Assembly (NCBI GenBank): GCA_003279615.1
Contig: QCHM01000011.1
Location: 1-50,348, forward strand
Reading direction: 5' to 3'
Source of the DNA: Prochlorococcus sp. AG-402-B19
GTDB lineage: Bacteria; Cyanobacteriota; Cyanobacteriia; PCC-6307; Cyanobiaceae
Length of the DNA stretch: 50,348 bases
Numbering within the stretch: position 1 is the first letter of the stretch; every line of letters starts with the position of its first letter. Made by a program: the position numbers and the translations under genes. Under the pieces are notes generated by a model. The model was given only the letters and a program-made list of their open reading frames with translations, was not told where the DNA came from and made no database searches. This document shows positions 6,063 through 16,092 of the stretch, in pieces.

Positions 6063-6674
6063 TTGACAGTTGCACAAACGACTGATTTGCAGTTAAGCCG
6101 ACGCCTTCAGAAGGATAGTATAACCATCTCAGGTAAGGTTATTTACATTAATCCTTTTCTTTATTGGAGAAGGTTCGATAACAATACTGATAGATGGTTG
6201 AGGGAGCCTGGTCAGTTAGGAGAAGACCAAATTAATCTTAATAGAGCTCGTTTTTATCCTGAGGTTGATTGGTCTTTTCTTAAAGAAGAAGAGCGGATTA
6301 TTAAAGATGCGGCAGTTGAAATGTTTTTAAAAACCCTTGAATTAATAGGAACTTTTCACCCTGATCTGACTGCAGGACAATTATTAGAAGTAGAGAGAAA
6401 AATGGCAGTCACAAAAAAAAGATCTTTTGAACTTTGGGTACAAAAATCTTTTAGGCAGAAACTTAATCAAGCTTCAAGAGAACGTAATAGGTATGCTAGA
6501 GAGCGTTTTGTAAGAGGTTGGCGAGAATGGTTAACTCTTGAAACTACCCATCAAGCTTTTCTTCCATTTTCAGCAATAATTGTGATCTCAATTTTTGGTG
6601 GTTGGTCTATAGGTATTTCTAATAATAGTTGTACACCTTATTTTTCATCGTCAGAAACAAGTATTCTTAAGTAG
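6063..6674 (+). CDS. Conserved cyanobacterial protein with C-terminal membrane helix
   Basis: 203 residues from a TTG at 6063, giving MTVAQTTDLQLSRRL; no in-frame ATG lies close upstream. The N-terminal 160 residues are charged and helical, with YINPFLYWRRFDNNTDRWLR and many Arg/Trp. They are followed by a hydrophobic segment (about 168-186, LPFSAIIVISIFGGWSIGI). It starts a three-gene row with short gaps (16 and 19 bases) ending in the PBP2 gene, suggesting an operon and perhaps an envelope role. I know it only as a conserved hypothetical. Confidence 0.85.
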   Translation: MTVAQTTDLQLSRRLQKDSITISGKVIYINPFLYWRRFDNNTDRWLREPGQLGEDQINLNRARFYPEVDWSFLKEEERIIKDAAVEMFLKTLELIGTFHPDLTAGQLLEVERKMAVTKKRSFELWVQKSFRQKLNQASRERNRYARERFVRGWREWLTLETTHQAFLPFSAIIVISIFGGWSIGISNNSCTPYFSSSETSILK

Positions 6675-6690
6675 CTTTTGCAAAGCCGTT

Positions 6691-7068
6691 ATGGCTAAAG
6701 ATCAATTACAAGATTTGCATTTATTTGTAATGGAATCTGCCTTGCCTTTTGGTATGGGCATTATTAATAATGCTAAAACTGGTGGATTGCAAAAAATCAT
6801 GGATGTATTTAAATCTAAAGATCCAGTCTCAGAATTTCAGGTTGACGGAGAAAGTTCCGCAAAGACAGTCAGGGATAAGATTGATCAATTGATTCCTGGT
6901 TTAGGCCATCCAGTTGTTTCAGTGGACGTGACTGTTGAAGAAAAGAATCCTGATTACGATACTAATGATGCGGATTCCTTAGCTTCCACTTTAAAAAGAA
7001 TTGATGATCAACTCTCTCAATTGAGACGTTATATCGGAAACGACTCTAGTAATACAGATGATAAATAA
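6691..7068 (+). CDS. Conserved hypothetical protein, 125 residues
   Basis: Acidic soluble protein starting MAKDQLQDLHLFVMESALPF. It has a central VRDKIDQLIPGLGHPVVSVD and a C-terminal helix TLKRIDDQLSQLRRYIGND that could be a short coiled coil. No signal peptide or membrane segment is visible. It sits between the 6063 gene and mrdA with small gaps and the same strand, so co-transcription is likely. The family is unknown to me beyond its occurrence in picocyanobacteria. Confidence 0.85.
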   Translation: MAKDQLQDLHLFVMESALPFGMGIINNAKTGGLQKIMDVFKSKDPVSEFQVDGESSAKTVRDKIDQLIPGLGHPVVSVDVTVEEKNPDYDTNDADSLASTLKRIDDQLSQLRRYIGNDSSNTDDK

Positions 7069-7087
7069 ATATTATTGAATTTTAGAA

Positions 7088-8923
7088 ATGCAGAAAAAGG
7101 ATAGATTATATCTTAGTTCCAAAAAGCATGTAGGTGCTTCCCACCAACCTCTCGTTTTCTTTCTTTTTATTTGTTGTATTTTCTCAGTAGCAAGTGCTCG
7201 TCTTTTTTGGATTCAAATAATTAATGGTTCCTATTATAAAAAGCTATCCGAAGAAAATAGAATTAAGCTAATTGCTAATCCACCAATAAGAGGAAGATTA
7301 TTAGATCGCAATGGTGAAGTTTTAGCAGATAATAAACCTTTATATTCTTTATCTATTCAACCTAGACTTCTAACTAATAATGAATGGCTTGACTTACGAC
7401 AGTCTTTATCAGACTTGTTAAATGTTCCTATAAATCAATTAGAAACCTCATTTAAAAAAAATAATTCAGACAATCCCTACAAAAAATTATTATTAACTGA
7501 TTTATCAGAGGAGCAAGTTATTAGGTTTAAAGAACAAGAAGTGAACTTGTATGGTGCTCAAATTGATATTACTTTAGTTAGAAATTATCCTTATAAGTCT
7601 TTAGCTGCCCATGCTTTAGGTTATACACAGTTGATAACGCAGAATGAGTTTTCTAAGCTGTCAGATAAAGGTTATAGATTATCTGACAGGATTGGAAGGA
7701 AAGGTATAGAAGCTGCGTTTGAATCTGAATTGCGAGGTGAGTGGGGAGGCGAAATGCTTGAGATTGATTCACTAGGGACGGTTCAGCGTAGCCTAGGGTT
7801 AAAGTTGCCACAAGCTGGGCGGGATATTAAGTTAACCCTTGACATAGAGCTACAACGTACTGCAGAAAAAGTATTGTCTGACAAGTCTGGTGGGGCAATA
7901 ATAGCGCTTGATCCACGTACAGGTGCAATTAGAGCAATTGCTAGTCAACCTACTTTTGATCTAAATTTTTTTTCTAAGCCTTTTACAAATAATCAATATG
8001 ACAACTTACTTTTGTCATCAAAGCGTCCTCTTTTGAGTAGAGCATATAATGCATATGATCCAGGTAGTACATGGAAGCCAGTCACAGCTATTGCAGGTAT
8101 TGAAAGTGGTAAATTTCCTGTTAGTCAGAAATTGGATACTGTTCCTTGTATTACATATGGGAGTCATTGTTTTCCAGAATATAATAGAAGGGGTTTTGGT
8201 AGGATTGGATATGAAGATGCGCTGAGAGTATCTAGTAATACTTTTTTTTATCAAGTTGGTGTAGGGGCTGGCTCCGAGGCGTTATATGATGCGGCAATCA
8301 AGCTCGGTTTTGATAATTACACAGGAATAGAGACTGTTATTGACGAAAATAAAGGTTTAGTTGGAAATAAAAAATGGGCTGCTCAAGGTCGCGGCTGGGC
8401 TCGTCCTGGAGAAACCCCTTGGATTGTAGAGGATCTAGCTAGTGCATCTATTGGCCAATCAGTGGTTCAAGTTACTCCATTACAATTAGCTCGAGCATAT
8501 GCAGTTTTTGCAAATGGCGGTTATCTGATTACTCCTCATTTGGTTGATGGTAACAAAAATTGGAGATCAGCAAAATATTTAAAAAAGGTAGATATTCAAG
8601 AAACGACACTCGAAACAATTCGTCGTGGGCTTAGAAAAGTAGTAACTAGTGGTACTGGGATGGCAGTTAATCAGGATATTCCTTCTTTCCTCTCTGTTGC
8701 TGGTAAGACTGGAACTGCTGAAGATAGTAGTGGAGGAACAGATCATGCTTGGTTTGCATGTTTTGCTCCTTTTGATGCTGGAGAAATAGTCATTGTTGCA
8801 TTTGCGCAGAATACTCCTGGTGGAGGTTCAGTGCATGCTCTCCCTATGGCACGAAAAATGTTGCAAACATGGAATGAGTTGAAATCTAATAGTAAGGATA
8901 TTAGCCGTATGGTGAATTATTGA
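7088..8923 (+). CDS. mrdA: Penicillin-binding protein 2, peptidoglycan transpeptidase
   Basis: 611 residues, normal length for class B PBPs. Residues 21-38 form the single membrane anchor. The dimerisation domain begins with the characteristic RGRLLDRNGEVLADN (68-82). The transpeptidase domain carries S327-x-x-K330 in DPGSTWKPVTA, S-S-N at 382-384 and K-T-G at 541-543 in VAGKTGTAED. It cross-links stem peptides of septal-independent (elongation) peptidoglycan in the periplasm. PBP2 is favoured over PBP3 because of the overall match to mrdA-type sequences; the distinction is from memory. It is the last gene of the three-gene row. Confidence 0.93.
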   Translation: MQKKDRLYLSSKKHVGASHQPLVFFLFICCIFSVASARLFWIQIINGSYYKKLSEENRIKLIANPPIRGRLLDRNGEVLADNKPLYSLSIQPRLLTNNEWLDLRQSLSDLLNVPINQLETSFKKNNSDNPYKKLLLTDLSEEQVIRFKEQEVNLYGAQIDITLVRNYPYKSLAAHALGYTQLITQNEFSKLSDKGYRLSDRIGRKGIEAAFESELRGEWGGEMLEIDSLGTVQRSLGLKLPQAGRDIKLTLDIELQRTAEKVLSDKSGGAIIALDPRTGAIRAIASQPTFDLNFFSKPFTNNQYDNLLLSSKRPLLSRAYNAYDPGSTWKPVTAIAGIESGKFPVSQKLDTVPCITYGSHCFPEYNRRGFGRIGYEDALRVSSNTFFYQVGVGAGSEALYDAAIKLGFDNYTGIETVIDENKGLVGNKKWAAQGRGWARPGETPWIVEDLASASIGQSVVQVTPLQLARAYAVFANGGYLITPHLVDGNKNWRSAKYLKKVDIQETTLETIRRGLRKVVTSGTGMAVNQDIPSFLSVAGKTGTAEDSSGGTDHAWFACFAPFDAGEIVIVAFAQNTPGGGSVHALPMARKMLQTWNELKSNSKDISRMVNY

Positions 8924-8933
8924 TTCAATTCGA

Positions 8934-9449
8934 TTAGTTTAATTTTAGTAGTTGATTTAGTATTGAGTATATTGATTTATCTTCAGCAATTTTTGATTGA
9001 TTGCTAGTTAATTGACGACCTAAAACAAGAGCTCCAAGATGGGTTAGTTGAATCCGCATCGAAAGTAATAACTCCATACACCCTCCTCCTGAAAAACTTG
9101 CAATTGCGATTGGTCGTTCATTAAATAAGCTGCGAAAATCTTTACCCTGAACAGAAAGCCAAGCTATTGTATTTGTCAATATGGGAGGGATTGAACCGTT
9201 ATATTCAGGGGCACAAATGACCCAATGAGAGTGATTTTCCATTTGAGTATTGATCGACTTTAAATTTTCTGGTGCTTTATCTTTTGAATTGTGACGTGGA
9301 TTAAATATAGGTAAATCATTTTTTGATTCCGTCAAATCAAGTAATTCGCATGAGTAATTTAATGCTGTACCTGCGACTAGAAATCTTTTGGCTAATTTGA
9401 GATTTTCACCATTACTAGCAGCTATAACAAGAAGGTTTTTATTAGACAT
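8934..9449 (-). CDS. NADPH-dependent FMN reductase family protein
   Basis: 171 residues with the flavodoxin-like fold. The strand NKNLLVIAASNGENLKLAKR holds the FMN-phosphate loop, and HWVICAPEYNGSIPPILTNT is the family motif (PEYN-x-S-x-P). ASFSGGGCMELLLSMRIQL then matches the S(G/F)SGG region. Such enzymes reduce free or bound flavin with NAD(P)H. It is 49 bases downstream of flv1 on the same strand, so it may be co-transcribed and could supply reduced flavin to the flavodiiron proteins; that link is inference. Its 3' end faces mrdA with a 10-base gap. Confidence 0.88.
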   Translation of the reverse strand: MSNKNLLVIAASNGENLKLAKRFLVAGTALNYSCELLDLTESKNDLPIFNPRHNSKDKAPENLKSINTQMENHSHWVICAPEYNGSIPPILTNTIAWLSVQGKDFRSLFNERPIAIASFSGGGCMELLLSMRIQLTHLGALVLGRQLTSNQSKIAEDKSIYSILNQLLKLN

Positions 9450-9498
9450 TTTGAATCAGGACGTAAGTATAAAAGGAATAAGTCGTTATGTAATGGAT

Positions 9499-11349
9499 TT
9501 AGTAGTTCGCTCCAGTCTTTCGATGATGAACTGCTGTTATTCCATCTTTTTTAATGACTTTTCCATGTTTAATCTCAGCATATATCAGCCAATGATCCCC
9601 ACATTCCATCCGTTGATTAACTGTACCCTCCAACCAAGCTAAAGCTTCGTTTAATAATGGCTGATTGCTTGGACTTAATTTGATCTCAAGATCGTCAAAT
9701 CTATTATCTCCAGGTTTGAATGATTGAAGAAATTGTTTCAGTAGGCTTTGGTAATTATTTTGCTCTAAAATGTTTAAAGCAAAGTTGTCGCCTTTATGAA
9801 GTAGGTTTTCTACAGCTCTTTCTTTAGCTACTGCAATCGTAATACCAGGAGGAGAAAAGCTTGCTTGACTAACCCAACTTGCAACCATTGCTCCGCTAAT
9901 TAGACTATTTTCACTTCCTTTTTGAGCAGTCAAAATACATAGTGATCCGACTACCCTTCCTAATGCATTTATTGTTGGATCACTTTTACTTGTATTTAAA
10001 CCAACATTAGCCTTTCTTTGTTGACGTAATTTCGTATTAATTAATTGTTTGCCATATTGGATACCTGTTTCTTCAAGTTTTTTAATCATTAAGTGATCAG
10101 GACTAAATTTGATTTTTATAGGTTCGAATCCAAATTTAAAGCCTCCATCTTTTAATTTTTTTTCAAGTAAATCAAGAGCTTCCCCACTCCATCCATAACT
10201 TCCAAAGACTCCAGTTGGCTTGCCTCTATCTCCCTCAGCCAAAAGCGTTCCAAGTGCTGAAACAATCGGTGTTGGTGCATGTCCTCCTAATGTTGGTGAT
10301 CCAATTAAATACCCATCTGCTTTACGAATTTCAGTGATTAAGCTATCTGATGCGGTGAATTCACAATTAATAATTTTAACTTTTACTCCTGTTTTACTAA
10401 TTCCTCTAGCAATAGCATCCGCAATAGCGGCAGTATTTCCATAGGCACTAGCAAATAACAGAGCAACTCTTAAGTTGCTGTATTTTTGGCTTTCTCCCCA
10501 GCTTTGGTAGTTGTTTAATAGACTTCTCCAACTACCACTGATTGCAGGTCCATGCCCAGGGACTATCGTATCAATCTCGAAGTCTTCAAATTTTTCGATA
10601 ATACTATTCACTTGAGTAGACATTGGTGCCATTAGACAATCGAAGTAATGTCTTCTTTCTTCTTCCGTGCTAATACTGTTTAATTCAGCCCATTTCTCTT
10701 CATAAACATGGGCACCAAACAATTTATCACTCATCAATAAACCAGTTTTCTTTTCAAACACAATTAGTCCACCAGGCCAACGAGCTGTTGGTGCGGGAAT
10801 AAATGTAATCTCAAAATTACTGTCAAATGACAGAGTCTCTAATTGTTTAATGATTTGTATATTCGGAAGGACTTCAACTACCTCCAATGCTTCTTTAGGA
10901 TTTGTATTTGTGGAGGGTTTTCGTAAGCTCCAAATTTCCTTTAATAATTTTGCTCCTGGATTAGAACAAATAACCGTTAAATTTTTATATTTAACACTCA
11001 TTCTTTTTACAAAAGCTACTTTATTAGGATTGATATGACCCATTACTAACTTTATTGCAGCTGAATCTCTATTAATTAGTGCATCAAACTCTTCTAAAAA
11101 TTCTTTTTCAAATGTTAACCCAGGAGGGTGAATTAAAATATAATCTTGTGATTTAGAATGTTCATCTTGAGAAGATATAAATAAAAATGAATTAGTGCAA
11201 CTCCCTTTTTCAAGAGAATACTCAACTTCAAATCTTGATCTTTTTGGGTTCAGACTTCTTAAGCAAATGAAGTTATCTTCAATAGGAATCTGAATGGTTT
11301 TTTTTCTGAAAGCGTTTAAATTTAACGAAGAAATATGTTCTACTTTCAT
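9499..11349 (-). CDS. flv1: Flavodiiron protein Flv1, oxygen photoreduction
   Basis: 616 residues in the class C layout of oxygenic phototrophs: metallo-beta-lactamase-like domain (about 25-275), flavodoxin domain from VALLFASAYGNTAAIADAIA, and a C-terminal flavin-reductase domain with ASWVSQASFSPPGITIAVAK. The first iron-ligand motif is degenerate. Where canonical proteins have HTEPDH, this one has HINPNK (105-110), so Glu, Asp and His are replaced. Substituted ligands mark the Flv1/Flv2 type, which pairs with Flv3 or Flv4. With Flv3 it passes photosystem I electrons to O2, protecting against excess light. It begins 2 bases after the flv3 stop. Confidence 0.93.
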   Translation of the reverse strand: MKVEHISSLNLNAFRKKTIQIPIEDNFICLRSLNPKRSRFEVEYSLEKGSCTNSFLFISSQDEHSKSQDYILIHPPGLTFEKEFLEEFDALINRDSAAIKLVMGHINPNKVAFVKRMSVKYKNLTVICSNPGAKLLKEIWSLRKPSTNTNPKEALEVVEVLPNIQIIKQLETLSFDSNFEITFIPAPTARWPGGLIVFEKKTGLLMSDKLFGAHVYEEKWAELNSISTEEERRHYFDCLMAPMSTQVNSIIEKFEDFEIDTIVPGHGPAISGSWRSLLNNYQSWGESQKYSNLRVALLFASAYGNTAAIADAIARGISKTGVKVKIINCEFTASDSLITEIRKADGYLIGSPTLGGHAPTPIVSALGTLLAEGDRGKPTGVFGSYGWSGEALDLLEKKLKDGGFKFGFEPIKIKFSPDHLMIKKLEETGIQYGKQLINTKLRQQRKANVGLNTSKSDPTINALGRVVGSLCILTAQKGSENSLISGAMVASWVSQASFSPPGITIAVAKERAVENLLHKGDNFALNILEQNNYQSLLKQFLQSFKPGDNRFDDLEIKLSPSNQPLLNEALAWLEGTVNQRMECGDHWLIYAEIKHGKVIKKDGITAVHHRKTGANY

Positions 11350-11351
11350 TG

Positions 11352-13127
11352 TTAATAATTACTACCAACTCTTCTGTGATGAACAGCTGTTTTGCTTTGA
11401 GTATTAGATAAATTACCTTTTTCAACTAATGAATAAATTATCCAATGATCTGTTGTTTCCATTCTTTGAATAACTTTACATGAAAGGAAGGCTAGCGCAT
11501 CAGATAGAACTGGTCCTCCAGCTGCAAGATCATTCATTAATTCAACTCCTTCAAATCGATTCGCACCTGGTGGGAAACGCTTTAAAAAGTGTCTGAAGAG
11601 GTGCAAATAGTTATTTTCTTGAAGGATATTTAAAATAAAACGATCATTGACTTGTAATAGTGATTCAATTGCTCTGTCTTTAGCGACTGCCACGGTTATT
11701 CCAGGGGGCTCAAAACTGGCTTGACTAACCCAACTTGCAACCATTGCACCGTCTCGACTGTCCGCGCCTGTATTTTCTTTGGCTGTAACAATATAGAGTC
11801 CACCGCTTAAGCAACCAAGCGCTTTGTTTAAGTCCCCATCAAGGCTTTTAGTAGCAGCTAAATTTTTCTTTCTAGTCAGAATTTGACCTAAATCTGTACC
11901 AGCTTCTTCAAATTGTTGGTATATACTTTTGTTTGGTTCGTCACGAACTCGAAGTGGTTTAAAAGCTTCTTTTTGTCCAAGCTTTCTTAATTGGTTAGTA
12001 ATAAAGTCAATAGGCTCTTCATTTCCGCCATATGAGTCATAAGTCGCTACCCACTGCTTTTGTTTCAAGGATGCAAGTAGAGTCCCAATATTGCTTTGTA
12101 ATTCTGAATCAGATTTGATAGGCCATGTTGGTACAACTACTGCACTTGCGTCACTAATTAGAGCACTTAACTCTTGAGTATCTGAAGCAATAAGATCAAC
12201 TAATTGGACTTGAGCATTTGCTTTGCCTATGCCATGAGCAATTGCTTGACTAAGCCGATCACAAAAACCATATTGGCTTAGATAGCAAACGACAGCGTAA
12301 TTGTCTCCTTTACTTCTTTGCTTACTCCATTCTCTATAATTATTCAGCCACAACTGCGTATTAAAATTAAGGATTGGTCCATGTCCAACACCAATAGTCT
12401 TGATGGTTGGCAATGTATCAATTTTTTTTAATGCTTGAACTACACTACGGGCATTTGGACCCATGAGACAGTCGTAATAAAATCTAAAATCTTCATTTAA
12501 AAGGCTTGGATTCTCGTCATACAATTTTTCTGAACAGTAATGTAAACCAAATGCGTCACAAGTGTATAAAACTTGTGTACCATGATCAAACGAAAAAATA
12601 GTATCGGGCCAGTGTAGATTTGGTGCACTAATAAATTCAATTTTATGCGGGATACCGCTGATTGAATTAGTTTCTAAATTTAGTTCTTCACCACTTTTGA
12701 CCGCTCTTGATCTAAAAGGTTGATGAATTTGATCTTCTAGGAATTTTATAGCTACTTTAGATGCGACGATTTCAATATTTGGGTTTAATTCAATCAAGTA
12801 TTTAATTAGTCCTGAATGATCTGGCTCTGTGTGACTGACTATTAAATAATCAATTTCTTTTGGATTGATTTCTTGTCTTAGTTTTTCAAACCAAATATCT
12901 TTAAACTTTAAATGGCTTGTATCTATTAGTGCATTTTTTTTGCCTCTTATTAGAAAGCTATTGTACGTAGTTCCATTTCGAAGGCCAAATTCAATATCAA
13001 ACCTGCTTCTATCCCAATCCAATGACCTTAAAGTGCAGGTATCTGCACTAATTTTTTCATATTGCAGTGAAAGCTTAGGAGTATCACTTTTCTGATTTTC
13101 CAAAGCTGTTGATTCAGTAAAAATCAT
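11352..13127 (-). CDS. flv3: Flavodiiron protein Flv3, oxygen photoreduction
   Basis: 591 residues with the same three domains as its neighbour. Its diiron ligands are intact: H99-T-E101-P-D103-H104 in LIVSHTEPDHSGLI, then a His in the NLHWPD segment, an Asp in TCDAFGLHYC and a His in GVGHGPIL. The flavodoxin domain starts YAVVCYLSQYGFCDRLSQAI and the flavin-reductase domain carries ASWVSQASFEPPGITVAVAK. Canonical ligands identify the Flv3/Flv4 type, and pairing with flv1 makes it Flv3. It heads the operon flv3-flv1-reductase and is divergent from alaS across 292 bases. Confidence 0.93.
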   Translation of the reverse strand: MIFTESTALENQKSDTPKLSLQYEKISADTCTLRSLDWDRSRFDIEFGLRNGTTYNSFLIRGKKNALIDTSHLKFKDIWFEKLRQEINPKEIDYLIVSHTEPDHSGLIKYLIELNPNIEIVASKVAIKFLEDQIHQPFRSRAVKSGEELNLETNSISGIPHKIEFISAPNLHWPDTIFSFDHGTQVLYTCDAFGLHYCSEKLYDENPSLLNEDFRFYYDCLMGPNARSVVQALKKIDTLPTIKTIGVGHGPILNFNTQLWLNNYREWSKQRSKGDNYAVVCYLSQYGFCDRLSQAIAHGIGKANAQVQLVDLIASDTQELSALISDASAVVVPTWPIKSDSELQSNIGTLLASLKQKQWVATYDSYGGNEEPIDFITNQLRKLGQKEAFKPLRVRDEPNKSIYQQFEEAGTDLGQILTRKKNLAATKSLDGDLNKALGCLSGGLYIVTAKENTGADSRDGAMVASWVSQASFEPPGITVAVAKDRAIESLLQVNDRFILNILQENNYLHLFRHFLKRFPPGANRFEGVELMNDLAAGGPVLSDALAFLSCKVIQRMETTDHWIIYSLVEKGNLSNTQSKTAVHHRRVGSNY

Positions 13128-13419
13128 GTTCTCAAAGCCATTAATTAGAAGAAGCCTGAAGGTTGCAATGAATCAGGTCGCTAAGTGAAAATACCTAGAT
13201 GACTCCAACCATAATAGGATATTGAGGTTTGCAAGTGTGATACTGCTTCCCGTAAATAGTATTTGTTTGCAATAAGGAAGAATTTAGACTGATTTTTTTG
13301 AATATTTTGTCTTTCGAAGTCTCACGGGTTTCCATTTTGTTATTGTTTAGGGTGAGTTGAGCAAATTCGACGCTTTTTGTGATTTTTTTCAAAAACCTTA
13401 TTAGAGAAAATTTTGAGGT

Positions 13420-16092
13420 ATGAAAAAAAATTCTTCCTCCTCAATGAATCCACCATTCCTTTCGGGAGATGAAATAAGAGAAGCATTTATAAACTTTTTT
13501 ACCCAACATAATCATAAGAAACTTGCAAGTTCTTCTTTGATTCCAGATGATCCAACAGTTTTATTGACAATTGCGGGGATGTTACCTTTTAAGCCTATCT
13601 TTTTAGGATTAAAAGAGTCTTCTACTCCGAGAGCAACATCCAGTCAAAAATGTATAAGGACAAATGATATTGAAAACGTAGGAAGAACGGCGAGGCATCA
13701 TACTTTTTTTGAGATGCTCGGTAATTTTTCTTTCGGTGATTATTTTAAAAAAGAAGCGATTCAATGGGCATGGGAATTAACTACTGAGGTTTTTCGATTA
13801 AATCCAAAGAATATAGTCATTAGCGTTTTTGAAGAAGATTCAGAAGCAGAGCAAATATGGAAAGAAGTAGTAGGTGTTGATGCAAAAAGAATTATCAGAA
13901 TGGGTACATCTGACAATTTTTGGTCATCTGGAGCTACAGGACCTTGTGGTCCATGTTCGGAGCTATATTTTGATTTTAAACCTGAATTAGGAAGTGACGG
14001 AATAGATCTTGAAGACGATAGTCGATTTATAGAATTTTATAATTTGGTGTTTATGCAATACAACCGAGATAACAAAGGCAATCTTCAACCATTGGCGAAT
14101 TGTCATATTGATACAGGAATGGGCCTAGAGAGAATGGCTCAAATTTTGCAGGGGAAATCTAATAATTATGAAACGGATCTTATCTTTCCTCTTATTGAGG
14201 CAGCGGCTTTGTTAGCTCAAATTAATTATGAAACTACACATAAAAAAAATAAAACATCATTAAAAATTATTGGAGATCATTGCAGAGCTGTAACTCATTT
14301 AATTTGTGATGGTGTAACCGCTAGTAATCTAGGGCGAGGCTATATTCTGCGTCGTCTTATACGGCGTATGATTCGACATGGTCGACTGGTAGGTATTGAT
14401 CAGCCATTTTTACCTCAGCTTGCTGAAGTTGCGATTGAGTTGATGAAAAATGCTTATCCTCAATTACTTGAGAAAAAGAAAATTATTCTTAATGAGTTAA
14501 AAATAGAAGAATCTCGTTTCCTTGAAACTCTTGAACGGGGAGAGAAACTTTTGGTAGAGATAACAGCTCGTGCAAGAGATGTTATCTCTGGTGCTCAGGC
14601 ATTTGAGCTTTATGATACTTATGGATTTCCTTTGGAATTAACGGAGGAGATTGCGAATGAAAAAGGTTTTTCTGTTGATATTACTGGTTTTGAAAAGGAG
14701 ATGGCAAAGCAACGTAAACGTGCTAAGGATGCTTCTGTCAGTATTGATTTAACTGAGGAAGGTTCAATTGAAAGAGAAATTTCTTTATTTGTTGAAACAA
14801 GATTTGAGGGCTATGAAAAATTAGAAACGGCTTCAACTGTGATAGGCATTTTTAGAAATAATGAATTAGTCAAAAAAGCTGTCGAAGGTGATTTAGTCAA
14901 GATTATTGTTAATAGAACCCCTTTTTATGCTGAGTCCGGTGGCCAAATTGGAGATAAAGGTTTAATAACGTCTCATAATCTTGAGGTGTCTGTGGAAAAT
15001 GTTAGAAAAAAGAAGAATATTTTTATTCATTCTGGAATTGTTAAAACTGGAGTTCTAACAGTGAACTCATCAGTTCAGATGAATGTTACTCCATCGTTTC
15101 GTCAACGAACTACATCAAATCATACGGCTACACATCTATTGCAATCAGCCTTAAAGTTATTGGTTGATTCAGGTGTAAGTCAAAGAGGATCGCTAGTTTC
15201 AAATGATCGATTGAGATTTGATTTTAATGCTCCAAAACCTTTGACAATAAAAGAACTTGAAGATATGGAAGTACGAATAAATCAATGGATTAATGAAGAT
15301 CATCCAATTCAAACTAAAACAATGCCAATTAAGGAAGCTATGGCAGCTGGTGCTTTGGCAATGTTTGGTGAGAAATATGGCGATGTGGTACGTGTTGTCG
15401 ATGTTCCGGGCGTTTCTATGGAGTTATGTGGAGGAACTCATGTAACTCGCACTTCACAACTAGGTACATTTAAGATCATCAATGAGACAGGTATTGCTTC
15501 AGGCATTAGACGAATAGAGGCTATAGCTGGTCCATCAGTTTTTGATTATTTTAATGAACGTGATTCGGTAGTAAAAGAGTTAAGTAAATCATTCAAAGTG
15601 CAATCACATGAAATTGTCGAGAGAGTTTCATCTCTTCAACTTGAACTGAAGGATAAAACAAAAGAACTTATCAAATTGAAGAATGAACTCGCATTAGCGA
15701 AGGCATTGGTTTTAGCAAGTTCTGCAAAATCTATTGGTTATAGTAAATTATTAATTAGACGTTTAGATGGAGTGGATGGTTCGGGATTACAATCTGCGGC
15801 TTCAAGTTTGATAGATCATTTAGGTAAGTATGCTGCTGTCGTTTTAGGAGGTATTCCTAATCAAGAGATTAATAATAAATTGGTTTTTGTTGCTGCATTT
15901 TCTCCTGATTTAGTCTCAGATGGTTTACATGCAGGTCAATTTATAAGTGAAGTTGCAAAAATGTGCGGCGGCGGCGGCGGCGGTCGTCCCAACCTAGCTC
16001 AAGCTGGTGGTAGCCATCCTCAATCGTTGGACTTAGCTTTAGAAAAAGCTAATGAGACATTGACTGAACAATTATCGCAGTTAACTCTTTAG
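13420..16092 (+). CDS. alaS: Alanyl-tRNA synthetase
   Basis: 890 residues, the normal size. The N-terminal class II catalytic core begins LSGDEIREAFINFFTQHNHK, with motif 2 around CIRTNDIENVGRTARHHTFF and EMLGNFSFGDYFK. The editing domain carries HTATHLL and the zinc motif MELCGGTHV. The C-Ala domain ends with the glycine-rich CGGGGGGRPNLAQAGG. It charges tRNA-Ala and hydrolyses mis-acylated Ser or Gly. The first Met gives MKKNSSSSMNPPF; the Met at residue 9 is also possible. The final 12 bases overlap the 3' end of the convergent speA gene. Confidence 0.97.
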   Translation: MKKNSSSSMNPPFLSGDEIREAFINFFTQHNHKKLASSSLIPDDPTVLLTIAGMLPFKPIFLGLKESSTPRATSSQKCIRTNDIENVGRTARHHTFFEMLGNFSFGDYFKKEAIQWAWELTTEVFRLNPKNIVISVFEEDSEAEQIWKEVVGVDAKRIIRMGTSDNFWSSGATGPCGPCSELYFDFKPELGSDGIDLEDDSRFIEFYNLVFMQYNRDNKGNLQPLANCHIDTGMGLERMAQILQGKSNNYETDLIFPLIEAAALLAQINYETTHKKNKTSLKIIGDHCRAVTHLICDGVTASNLGRGYILRRLIRRMIRHGRLVGIDQPFLPQLAEVAIELMKNAYPQLLEKKKIILNELKIEESRFLETLERGEKLLVEITARARDVISGAQAFELYDTYGFPLELTEEIANEKGFSVDITGFEKEMAKQRKRAKDASVSIDLTEEGSIEREISLFVETRFEGYEKLETASTVIGIFRNNELVKKAVEGDLVKIIVNRTPFYAESGGQIGDKGLITSHNLEVSVENVRKKKNIFIHSGIVKTGVLTVNSSVQMNVTPSFRQRTTSNHTATHLLQSALKLLVDSGVSQRGSLVSNDRLRFDFNAPKPLTIKELEDMEVRINQWINEDHPIQTKTMPIKEAMAAGALAMFGEKYGDVVRVVDVPGVSMELCGGTHVTRTSQLGTFKIINETGIASGIRRIEAIAGPSVFDYFNERDSVVKELSKSFKVQSHEIVERVSSLQLELKDKTKELIKLKNELALAKALVLASSAKSIGYSKLLIRRLDGVDGSGLQSAASSLIDHLGKYAAVVLGGIPNQEINNKLVFVAAFSPDLVSDGLHAGQFISEVAKMCGGGGGGRPNLAQAGGSHPQSLDLALEKANETLTEQLSQLTL
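15965..15984 (+). repeat. GGC trinucleotide run inside alaS
   Basis: Five consecutive GGC codons plus GGT encode the conserved Gly stretch of the C-Ala domain. In DNA this AT-rich, using GGC five times in a row instead of GGA or GGT is unusual and creates a short microsatellite. Confidence 0.85.

Noticed and set aside
10121-10131. GGTTCGAATCC, like a tRNA T-arm
   Set aside because: It lies inside flv1 coding sequence and no acceptor or anticodon stem surrounds it.
9499-11349. Degenerate iron ligands in Flv1 as a novelty
   Set aside because: Ligand substitution is a known property of Flv1/Flv2-type flavodiiron proteins.
13195-13392. 65-codon minus-strand frame between flv3 and alaS
   Set aside because: No domain or ribosome binding site, and it fills the divergent promoter region; composition looks random.
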